53,521 nt of DNA from an uncultured Clostridia bacterium. Its GTDB lineage: Bacteria; Bacillota; Clostridia; Christensenellales; UBA1242. The DNA lies in assembly GCA_947623775.1 (NCBI GenBank), contig CANQHL010000001.1:1-53521 (forward strand), in the 5' to 3' direction. The notes under the pieces are model-generated. The model made no database searches, had not been told where the DNA came from, and worked only from the letters and a program-made list of their open reading frames with translations. Shown one piece after another: positions 31,749-39,114 of this stretch. The position numbers were made by a program, and so were the translations under genes. Every line of letters starts with the position of its first letter. Position 1 is the first letter of the stretch.

Positions 31749-32384
31749 TTAGCAGTCGGGGAGGTGAGAGATTTCTTTAAGTTTATTTCTTAAATAATTT
31801 TTATCTTTTATAAAAAGTTTCATTGTTTTTAGAAATGCTGAGTCTTGCGGTGAGATAATGTAATATTTCACAGTGCCATTTTCACCAAATCGCATAACAA
31901 TTTGTTGATAAATATTTTCAACGTTATCATCAAATGTGTTCTCGGGGAAGTGATTTATAGAATATTCCCATGCACGAGAAAGAGAGATGTCAATATCATC
32001 ATCTTTGTCTGCATCGGATAAAATCATTCCATATATTGATTTTGGTTTAATGCCTGCCGAAGTGGAGTGATCGGCACATGCCTGTGCAATGGTTTCAATT
32101 TCTTGTTGTGTAAAAAAGTTTTTAAGATTTTCATCTTTCAACACCAATTCTTTTGAATGTAAAGCATGATTTTTTCTTTCAATTTTCATTCCAATATCAT
32201 GATAACAAGCCGCTGTATAGACAATGTTTTCATCAATATCATCAAAACCACTACAAATGGAAAGGCTGCGTTGTGCCACGGCTAAGATGTGATTTTTGCC
32301 GTGACCTTTATCAAAATCATCATAAACAGGCAAGATGTTTGTCTCAATATAGGATTTTAGTTTTTTATTTAACTTTTTACGCAT
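31749..32384 (-). CDS. HD-domain phosphohydrolase
   Basis: 211 residues. HD superfamily ligands: His32 in K-N-H, His62-Asp63 in C-Y-H-D-I-G, His73 and His76 in N-H-A-L-H, His109 in D-H-S and Asp near 128 in S-D-A-D-K-D-D. The D-A-D cluster and spacing resemble the YpgQ/YedJ-type uncharacterised HD hydrolases acting on nucleotides. The precise substrate is unknown. It overlaps the upstream membrane protein gene by 8 bases, so the two are translated together. Confidence 0.82.
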   Translation of the reverse strand: MRKKLNKKLKSYIETNILPVYDDFDKGHGKNHILAVAQRSLSICSGFDDIDENIVYTAACYHDIGMKIERKNHALHSKELVLKDENLKNFFTQQEIETIAQACADHSTSAGIKPKSIYGMILSDADKDDDIDISLSRAWEYSINHFPENTFDDNVENIYQQIVMRFGENGTVKYYIISPQDSAFLKTMKLFIKDKNYLRNKLKEISHLPDC

Positions 32385-32802
32385 TTTGGCTATTTAAAAT
32401 AGACGGGAACATAATTAATACAAGTCCGATAATTACAATTCCAGCAAGAAGAATTGAGTTTAAAATCAAAAAGATTATACTTGTGACTTTGTTTGCTTTT
32501 TTGGTTGATTTAACTCCTGAAGCACCCATGCAAACACCTATTATTGACAGTATAACGGTAGGAATATAGGTCAACCATCCAAGAGTAAAGATGAATACAA
32601 TAAAACTTATTGCAGCACCGGTTTTGTCTTGATTTGTAAGAATTGAAAACACATAAAAAAGAGTTACTGCAAAGAAAAGTATTCCCACACAAAACATTAC
32701 AATTGAAGTCACCATGCTTCCTGTTCTTCTATCCTCAATGGGTTTTTTAGGTGCCTCTTGCCTATGTTCACTAAGGTCCGGCATAATAATTTCTTCGTCC
32801 AC
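32377..32802 (-). CDS. Small four-helix membrane protein
   Basis: 141 residues. An acidic then basic cytosolic start of about 30 residues is followed by three or four membrane segments (about 30-52, 62-90 and 107-133). The G-V-C-M-G-A-S-G segment in the middle is reminiscent of DUF4190-like proteins, but I am not sure. It is the first gene of a three-gene minus-strand operon (membrane protein, HD hydrolase, DUF305), with an AGGAGG ribosome binding site at the start. Confidence 0.65.
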   Translation of the reverse strand: MDEEIIMPDLSEHRQEAPKKPIEDRRTGSMVTSIVMFCVGILFFAVTLFYVFSILTNQDKTGAAISFIVFIFTLGWLTYIPTVILSIIGVCMGASGVKSTKKANKVTSIIFLILNSILLAGIVIIGLVLIMFPSILNSQNA

Positions 32803-32920
32803 TTTAACCTCCTATAAATAAAATATATAATATTTTTTCCATAACTGTCAAATATTATAATAAAAATTAATTGACTTTTTGTTAAAATTATAACATAATT
32901 CTATTGTAGGAGGAGTTTCG

Positions 32921-33697
32921 ATGGAGGCTACGTTAATCTTAATTTTAATAATTGTATCGTGTGCGATTGGTGCACTGGCACTGGTTTCAACCATAATCAG
33001 AACAATTATATTGTTCAAATATCATATGTTAAATCGCAGAGAAAGTTCATCAAATCTCACTGCGAGAGAACTTGCACGAAAGGTGCTTGATGCAAATGGA
33101 CTAGAAAATGTTAAAGTTGAAAAACCAGGTTTTTTCAGAATGTTATTTTTTGGAAATCATTACAGCATCAGAAAAAAGACGATATATTTAAGAGGAAATA
33201 TAATCGATAAAAACACAGTAACTGCAATCGGCATGGCAACACAAAAGGTTGGGTATGCACTGCAAGATAAAAATCACACAAAGGGATTTAAAACAAGATA
33301 TATTTGTTCCATTTTGTCTGCATTTAGTCCACTAATCTTTTATACACTTCTCGGAATCGGGTTGATAATTGATGTCTGTACAAGTTTTAAGGGACTGGGC
33401 AGTAATGGTTCGATAACAATTTTGTCGTTGGTGATTGGGATTATTTATTATCTAACTGTATTTATCGCATTGTTGTTTAACATCAAAGTAGAGAAAAAAG
33501 CAAATGCTATGGCAATGGAGATGCTTAGCAAATCCAACTTGCTGGAAGATAAGGATTTGCGAGATCTTTCAGGTTTATTGAATTCATATGTTATTGCGGA
33601 TATTATCGATTATGTAATTTCAATATTGGAGTTAATACAACTCATATTGAAGTTTATATTTAAGGCGTTAAGATTAAATAAAGAAAACAAACATTAA
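32921..33697 (+). CDS. YugP-like membrane protein with a lost zinc site (pseudo-peptidase)
   Basis: 258 residues. The layout follows the YugP-type neutral zinc peptidases (Zn_peptidase_2): an N-terminal membrane helix, A-R-E-L-A-R-K-V-L-D-A-N-G-L near 48-61, Y-S-I-R-K-K-T-I-Y-L-R near 81-91, then several membrane helices. Where the family has H-E-V-G-H-A-L-Q, this protein has Q108-K-V-G-Y112-A-L-Q. Both zinc-binding His and the catalytic Glu are replaced, while the rest of the segment is kept. It should be folded but proteolytically dead. The ribosome binding site is AGGAGG, and a terminator follows. Confidence 0.8.
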   Translation: MEATLILILIIVSCAIGALALVSTIIRTIILFKYHMLNRRESSSNLTARELARKVLDANGLENVKVEKPGFFRMLFFGNHYSIRKKTIYLRGNIIDKNTVTAIGMATQKVGYALQDKNHTKGFKTRYICSILSAFSPLIFYTLLGIGLIIDVCTSFKGLGSNGSITILSLVIGIIYYLTVFIALLFNIKVEKKANAMAMEMLSKSNLLEDKDLRDLSGLLNSYVIADIIDYVISILELIQLILKFIFKALRLNKENKH

Positions 33698-33712
33698 TCC
33701 AATATGGTTATA

Positions 33713-33746
33713 AAAATTGCCGACATAAAAGCCTGGCAATTTTTTA
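33713..33746 (+). terminator. Intrinsic terminator after the YugP-like gene
   Basis: AAAATTGCC (33713-33721) pairs with GGCAATTTT (33735-33743), followed by T. Confidence 0.85.
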
Positions 33747-33815
33747 TTTTATTATGCTGTTTTTCTGCTTGTCAAAAGGGCAAAAAGATGATAAAATAAT
33801 TTGTAAGGAGTAGGT

Positions 33816-34517
33816 ATGAAAATTTTGGTTTTCAGTGATGTACATGGGAGTTATGAGGGGTTGAAAGCATTAATCAAAACAGAGGATTGGGCAAACGCCG
33901 ATAAAAGAATCTTTTTAGGTGATGCCTGTATAGGGTGCAGCAGACCAAACGAGTGCATCGAACTTTTATGTGAAGAGAATTGTATAAATCTTATGGGAAA
34001 TAATGATTATTACATTTGCGATCATCTTCCCGCCGAAGATGAAGAGGGTTTTTCTGATGGCAAACGTATCCAGTTTGCGTGGATGCAACAAAATATAAAA
34101 GAGGCAAACAAGGCAAAATTAAAAGAGTGGAAGAGGGAGTTATATTTGAATGTTGATGGTAAGATTTTGTATTTCACTCATTATCCATGGGAATTTTCCA
34201 ATAATGATTTGAATGTGATCGACGGCCCGAATGAAAAATCTCTAAGCAGCAGACAAACAATGTTCAAAGATATAGATGCCGACTACATTTTCTTTGGCCA
34301 TGAACATGGACGGGATAATTTCACAGATGGCAAAAAATATTTTTATTGTGTTGATAGTGTGGGACTTAAATTCCCTGGCTATTATTTGATGATAGAAATA
34401 AATAATGGGCAAGTTGATGTCGTTGAAAAATTTGTTGAATTTGATATAAATAAAGAAGTTGATTTAATGGAAGAGGCGGGTTATCCATATAATAAAAATA
34501 AAATGAAAAGAATTTAA
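33816..34517 (+). CDS. Calcineurin-like metallophosphoesterase (YfcE-like)
   Basis: 233 residues with all family motifs in order: S-D-V-H-G-S near 7, L-G-D-A near 35, G-N-N-D near 60, T-H-Y-P near 121 and G-H-E-H near 162. Two metal ions would be bound by the Asp, His and Asn residues. YfcE-type enzymes hydrolyse phosphodiesters with broad specificity; the natural substrate is unknown. Cytosolic. AAGGAG precedes ATG 33816. It stands alone between a terminator and spoIIP. Confidence 0.9.
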   Translation: MKILVFSDVHGSYEGLKALIKTEDWANADKRIFLGDACIGCSRPNECIELLCEENCINLMGNNDYYICDHLPAEDEEGFSDGKRIQFAWMQQNIKEANKAKLKEWKRELYLNVDGKILYFTHYPWEFSNNDLNVIDGPNEKSLSSRQTMFKDIDADYIFFGHEHGRDNFTDGKKYFYCVDSVGLKFPGYYLMIEINNGQVDVVEKFVEFDINKEVDLMEEAGYPYNKNKMKRI

Positions 34518-34615
34518 AATCATATTTATTTTATTCCCGCATTATAGCGAAAAGAAAAATACTTTTTCAAAAAAAATTATTGTATAAAATTTTATATTTT
34601 TTACACAATAAATAT

Positions 34616-35722
34616 ATGAAAAAGTTATTTTTATTTTTAGCAATTATTTTTATTTTTCCAATAATTAATTTAAATGCGATTTCTTTTGCCGTAGATGGAG
34701 ACGCATACGAAAGTTATATCGTGTACAATGAAAAAGGTGATGTTATATGCGAACGGAGTTCAGTGGAGGTTGGCGATAGTTTTATCACCAATGATTTTTG
34801 TGAATATGAAATTGTTCGTCTTGAAAATCACAAGGCATATGCCGTTTTAGTAAAGCAACATGAAAAACCAAAGATAGTCGCAAAGAAAGATTTATATAAA
34901 AAGAAAATGTCACAGCGTGGTGAACTTAAAAAGAAAATATGTTTATACATGACCCACAATGATGAAAGTTACACTCCAAGTGACGGCTATGATAGTGTGT
35001 ATGGTGCGGGTGGAATTCATGATGTCGCAAGGCAACTTAAATCATGTTTGGAAAAGAAAGATATAGAAGTTGTGCTTGATGAAACACTGCATATTCCTCA
35101 CAATAGTTCGGCATATTCTCGTTCGGAGCAGACTGCAAGAAGATTGCTTGAAAAAGAACGACCAGATGCCATGTTTGATGTGCATAGAGATGGCGTAAGC
35201 AGAAGTTATTATTATGTCAACAACGGCGAAGAAGAGTTTTCAAAAATAAGAATTGTGGTCGGGAAGTCCAATCCAAATTTTGATGAAAATTATCAATTTG
35301 CACAGAGCGTGTTTGCACTTGGCAACGAGATGTATCCATCTCTTTTTTCAGATATTTATCTTGGAAAGGGACATTATAATCAAGCCTTGCAGCCAACAGA
35401 TCTTTTGTTTGCGATGGGAACTTATTTGATTGAAAAACCGCTTGTATTCAATTCCATTCCTATGCTTGTTGATGTTCTTGACACAATACTTTATGCAAGC
35501 GAAATTGACGACGATGGTAACATTGAAGTTGAACAGCAGTTGCCGGCAGACAATGGTGTAAAATTTTTTGAACCGCAAGGGAGTAATAAAGAAAACGAGC
35601 CCACACAGAAGAAAGGTGGCTGGGTCTGGGCAATGTTAACATCGTTTATCATGCTTGGCGTTTTAATTACGGGTGGCGTATTCCTTTACAAAAAGGGTAA
35701 GCCGGACGAAAAAAACAAATAA
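34616..35722 (+). CDS. spoIIP: Stage II sporulation protein P (amidase/endopeptidase)
   Basis: 368 residues. An N-terminal signal or anchor is followed by a region of about 90 residues and then the SpoIIP amidase: T-H114-N-D-E-S-Y, G-A-G-G-I-H-D-V-A-R-Q-L and D-V-H190-R-D-G. It cleaves septal peptidoglycan with SpoIID and SpoIIM during engulfment. Unusually, a second membrane segment lies at the C-terminus (about 334-359), followed by a basic tail, so both ends are in the membrane. The start has no ribosome binding site; I take ATG 34616 because the signal sequence begins there, rather than 34580. Confidence 0.92.
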   Translation: MKKLFLFLAIIFIFPIINLNAISFAVDGDAYESYIVYNEKGDVICERSSVEVGDSFITNDFCEYEIVRLENHKAYAVLVKQHEKPKIVAKKDLYKKKMSQRGELKKKICLYMTHNDESYTPSDGYDSVYGAGGIHDVARQLKSCLEKKDIEVVLDETLHIPHNSSAYSRSEQTARRLLEKERPDAMFDVHRDGVSRSYYYVNNGEEEFSKIRIVVGKSNPNFDENYQFAQSVFALGNEMYPSLFSDIYLGKGHYNQALQPTDLLFAMGTYLIEKPLVFNSIPMLVDVLDTILYASEIDDDGNIEVEQQLPADNGVKFFEPQGSNKENEPTQKKGGWVWAMLTSFIMLGVLITGGVFLYKKGKPDEKNK

Positions 35723-35791
35723 ACATTTAGCACACAAGCTTTTTTCCGCATAAATTGTATTATGCTTTAAAGCATTACAAAGGGGAAAGAT

Positions 35792-37612
35792 ATGTGTGGA
35801 ATATATGGATACATAGGTGAAAAAAGCGTTTGCGAAGTGATGAAAGGAATTAAAAGACTTGAATATCGCGGCTACGATTCTGCAGGGATTGCAATTCAAA
35901 CTGATTTGCCGTTTGCAGAAGATGGAAACACAAGGAATGGAGATGGTATAACCACAATAAAAAATAAGGGGGAAATTTCCAACCTTGAAAAAATAGTTTT
36001 AAATAGAGTTGTTAAGTCAAATGTTGCGATTGGACACACAAGGTGGGCGACTCATGGGCAGCCTAATATAAAAAATTCCCATCCTCATTTAAGCCATGAT
36101 GGAAAGTGGGCAATTGTACATAATGGGATAATAGAAAATTATCTTGAATTAAAGGAACAATTATCAAGTGATTTTTTTGTAAGCGAGACGGATACAGAAG
36201 TTGTTGCACAGATGCTGGAAAAGTATTACAATGGAGATGTTTTGTCAACTATAAAAATGGTATGTGAAAAGTTAAAAGGCAGTTACGCTTTTGCCATAAT
36301 TACTTCACATTGCAAAAACAAAATTTTTGTGGCAAGACAAAACAGTCCGGTTGTTGTCGGATATGGGAAAAATTACAGCGTTGTATGTTCGGATATAAAC
36401 AGCATAAAGGGTGATAGAATTCTCATGATTGAGAATGGGCAATTTGCGGTGTTAGAGAAAGGAAAACTCAGTGTTTACGACAACTGCTTAAAGGAAATTG
36501 ACATAAATGAACTTGGCGAAATTGAGAAAGCGGGAGGAGAAAAACTTGGTGATTATTCTCATTACATGCAAAAAGAAATAGAAGAAATTCCAATTGCCAT
36601 AAAACGGACGGTAAAAGCGTATGCAAATGTTGAAACGCTGGAAAAAATTTTGCCAAAAAAGAGATTTGAGAAGATTAAAAACATTTTGATAATAGGCTGT
36701 GGAACGGCTTATCATGCAGGATTGGTTGGGCAACGGCTTTTTGAAGAAGAAGGGATATTTTGCGAAAGTGCCATAGCTTCTGAATTTAGATATAAGCCAT
36801 TTACAGAAAGGAAAAACACGCTGGCAATTTTTGTAAGTCAAAGCGGAGAAACGGCGGACACCATTGGTGCATTAAAACTATGCAAACAAAAAGGGTTGAA
36901 AACACTTGCAATAACAAATGTTAAAAATAGTTCCATAACATTTGCTGCAGATTATTGTATCTACACCAACGCGGGAAGTGAAATAGGAGTTGCAAGCACC
37001 AAAGCGTATAATTGTCAACTTGCGGTGTTCTATATTTTGTCGAAATATTTTAATTATTTAAAACATGGTGATTTAAAGGCATATGATGAGGAGATAAAAA
37101 ATTTAAGACGCATAGCAAAACTTATCAAATATAATGACAATAAACATATTTGCAGCAAGTTGGCACAAAAAATACATAAGGCAAGAAGTATCTATATGAT
37201 AGGTCGAGGACTGGATTACAACATTGCACAAGAGGCATCTTTAAAATTAAAGGAAATTTCCTATATTCATTGTGAGGCATATCCGGCAGGCGAATTGAAA
37301 CACGGCACAATATCTCTTATTGATAAAAACACCTTTGTTTTTGCTTTTGTCACTCAAGAGAAGATAAAGGATAAAACATTTGGAAACATCAATGAAGTTG
37401 TTGCAAGAGAGGGGAAGATAATTTTATTTTCGCCATTTGACAACGCTAACAAAAAAGTTTGTGAGGAGGTGAAAGTTCCTAAAATAAAAGAAAGATATTA
37501 TCCTTTATTTATAATAAATTATTTACAATTAATATCCTATTACACAGCACTTCTGCTTGGGAACAATCCCGACAAGCCGCGTTCACTTGCAAAGTCTGTT
37601 ACAGTGGAGTAG
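35792..37612 (+). CDS. glmS: Glutamine--fructose-6-phosphate aminotransferase
   Basis: 606 residues, full length. It makes glucosamine-6-phosphate from fructose-6-phosphate and glutamine, the first step to UDP-GlcNAc and cell wall. The N-terminal nucleophile is Cys2 in M-C-G-I-Y-G-Y, with E-Y-R-G-Y-D-S and G-H-T-R-W-A-T-H-G. Two SIS domains follow (G-C-G-T-A-Y near 305, S-Q-S-G-E-T-A-D-T near 350, S-T-K-A near 400). The end L-A-K-S-V-T-V-E is typical. The gap upstream is only 69 bp, too short for a glmS ribozyme, but has a 14-bp palindrome. The ribosome binding site is AAAGGGG. Confidence 0.97.
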   Translation: MCGIYGYIGEKSVCEVMKGIKRLEYRGYDSAGIAIQTDLPFAEDGNTRNGDGITTIKNKGEISNLEKIVLNRVVKSNVAIGHTRWATHGQPNIKNSHPHLSHDGKWAIVHNGIIENYLELKEQLSSDFFVSETDTEVVAQMLEKYYNGDVLSTIKMVCEKLKGSYAFAIITSHCKNKIFVARQNSPVVVGYGKNYSVVCSDINSIKGDRILMIENGQFAVLEKGKLSVYDNCLKEIDINELGEIEKAGGEKLGDYSHYMQKEIEEIPIAIKRTVKAYANVETLEKILPKKRFEKIKNILIIGCGTAYHAGLVGQRLFEEEGIFCESAIASEFRYKPFTERKNTLAIFVSQSGETADTIGALKLCKQKGLKTLAITNVKNSSITFAADYCIYTNAGSEIGVASTKAYNCQLAVFYILSKYFNYLKHGDLKAYDEEIKNLRRIAKLIKYNDNKHICSKLAQKIHKARSIYMIGRGLDYNIAQEASLKLKEISYIHCEAYPAGELKHGTISLIDKNTFVFAFVTQEKIKDKTFGNINEVVAREGKIILFSPFDNANKKVCEEVKVPKIKERYYPLFIINYLQLISYYTALLLGNNPDKPRSLAKSVTVE

Positions 37613-37620
37613 TTTTTATT

Positions 37621-37648
37621 AAAACAATCGTTTAACGATTGTTTTTTT
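37621..37648 (+). terminator. glmS terminator
   Basis: AAAACAATCG (37621-37630), short loop, CGATTGTTTT (37636-37645) and further T. Confidence 0.9.
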
Positions 37649-37658
37649 GTGACCATAA

Positions 37659-37690
37659 TTGTTGACACGACAACAAACATGTGCTAAAAT
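37659..37690 (+). promoter_or_regulatory. marR promoter with an overlapping inverted-repeat operator
   Basis: TTGACA (37662-37667) and TAAAAT (37685-37690) are 17 bp apart with an extended TG. A perfect inverted repeat TTGTTG-N6-CAACAA (37659-37676) covers the -35. That is the size and placement expected for a MarR autorepressor site. Confidence 0.75.
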
Positions 37691-37713
37691 ATAGACTTGT
37701 TAGGAGAAAAAAT

Positions 37714-38172
37714 ATGGATAGATATAACAAATTTTATTCTTTAATATCAAGTATAAACAAGTGCATACAAAAAATAAAAAATGAGGAAATGGCACCACTC
37801 GGATTAAAGGGCAAACAGGTGCAGTGCATTTATCATTTATTCAATGAAGAAGAAGGGATTTCGCTTTTAAATTTATGCCGTGTGTGTGGAGAGGATAAAG
37901 GTGCTATGTCACGTACAATCAGCGAACTTGAAAAGGGTGACTATTTATATGTGGAAGAGGCTAAAACTCAAAAATACAGAAATCCTATAAAATTAACAAA
38001 CCGTGGCAAGGAAGTGGGCAAATTTATAAACGATAAAATCAACGAAATGTTTTCTATTTGCAGCGAGGGTGTAAAAGAGGAAGAGCGAGAAAAATTTTAT
38101 GAAATTTTATCTATGGTTGAGGTCAACTTGAAGAATATTTGCAAAAATTATGATGGGGGTGAAGATGATTAA
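37714..38172 (+). CDS. MarR-family transcription regulator
   Basis: 152 residues. The winged helix-turn-helix is visible: L-L-N-L-C-R-V-C-G-E-D-K-G-A-M-S-R-T-I-S (helices 3-4, recognition helix near 60-75), then the wing with K-T-Q-K-Y-R-N-P-I-K-L-T-N-R-G. The flanking helices form the dimer interface. AGGAG precedes ATG 37714. It overlaps degV by 8 bases, so it probably regulates its own operon through the inverted repeat in the promoter; the ligand is unknown. Confidence 0.88.
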   Translation: MDRYNKFYSLISSINKCIQKIKNEEMAPLGLKGKQVQCIYHLFNEEEGISLLNLCRVCGEDKGAMSRTISELEKGDYLYVEEAKTQKYRNPIKLTNRGKEVGKFINDKINEMFSICSEGVKEEEREKFYEILSMVEVNLKNICKNYDGGEDD

Positions 38173-39013
38173 ATTATTGGTTGATTCGTCCTCTGATATT
38201 GATCAAGAAGAAGCCGACAAATTTGGAATTACCTTGTTGCCTATGGAGGTAAGGTTTGGAGAGGAAGAATATTTAGACGGGGTGACTCTTTCGCACAAGA
38301 GATTTTTTGAACTTTTGATTGAAAGTGATGAGTTGCCAAAAACCAGCCAAATAAATGAGTTTAGATATGAGGAAGCATTTTCAAAATTGACTCAAAATGG
38401 AGATGATGTGATTGCAATTGTTCTTTCCTCAAAACTTTCAGGCACATACAATTGTGCATGCGATGCGGCAAAAAAGTTTAACGGCAAAGTAAGAGTTATT
38501 GATAGTTTAAATGCCTGCGTTGGCGAGAGAATTTTATGCCAATATGCCATTAGACTAATAAATGAGGGATTGGCAATTGATGAAATTGTCGCAAAACTTG
38601 AAGAAAACAAGAAGAAAATAAAACTGCTTGCACTTTTAGACACTTTAAAATATCTTAAAAAAGGCGGCAGAATTTCTGCAGTTGTCGCACTGACGGGGGA
38701 AGTGTTCAATATAAAGCCTGTTGTTTCCGTTGAGGATGGTGAGGTGAAATTGGTGGGAAAGGCAATAGGTTCCAAAAAGGGAAACAACCTTTTAATGCAA
38801 ATGGTTGATGGCTGTGGAGGTATAGATTTTTCAATGCCTTATGCTGTTGCTTATTCCGGTCTTTCAGACGCCCTTTTGCAAAAATATCTTGAGGACAGCA
38901 AGGAAATATGGGAAAATAATACAGATGCCGTGCCTAGATATATGATAGGCAGCACGATAGGCACACACGTAGGTCCGGGTGCAATAGCGGTATGTTTTTT
39001 TGCCAATAAATAA
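38165..39013 (+). CDS. DegV-family fatty-acid binding protein
   Basis: 282 residues. DegV markers: L-V-D-S-S-S-D-I at the start, L-S-S-K-L-S-G-T-Y near 90 where the fatty acid carboxylate is held, the D-S-x-N segment near 120, and a C-terminal G-S-T-I-G-T-H-V-G-P-G. DegV/FakB proteins present fatty acids to a FakA kinase for phospholipid synthesis; no fakA is in the window. ATG 38165 follows GGGGGTG inside the end of marR, so it is translationally coupled to the regulator. Confidence 0.92.
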   Translation: MIKLLVDSSSDIDQEEADKFGITLLPMEVRFGEEEYLDGVTLSHKRFFELLIESDELPKTSQINEFRYEEAFSKLTQNGDDVIAIVLSSKLSGTYNCACDAAKKFNGKVRVIDSLNACVGERILCQYAIRLINEGLAIDEIVAKLEENKKKIKLLALLDTLKYLKKGGRISAVVALTGEVFNIKPVVSVEDGEVKLVGKAIGSKKGNNLLMQMVDGCGGIDFSMPYAVAYSGLSDALLQKYLEDSKEIWENNTDAVPRYMIGSTIGTHVGPGAIAVCFFANK

Positions 39014-39061
39014 AATTTTGCATATTATTTATAAAAAATATAGAAAATAAACTTAACTTGT

Positions 39062-39091
39062 TTGACATAGTATTAAAAAAAATGATATAAT
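39062..39091 (+). promoter_or_regulatory. Promoter of the VirD4/TraG-type ATPase gene
   Basis: TTGACA (39062-39067) and TATAAT (39086-39091) with an 18-bp spacer, 24 bp before the ATG and an AAAAGGAGAG ribosome binding site. Confidence 0.85.
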
Positions 39092-39114
39092 ACTTAATGT
39101 AAAAGGAGAGAATT

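Noticed and set aside
35723..35791. glmS ribozyme
   Set aside because: The gap is far too short for the ribozyme core and no such pattern is visible.
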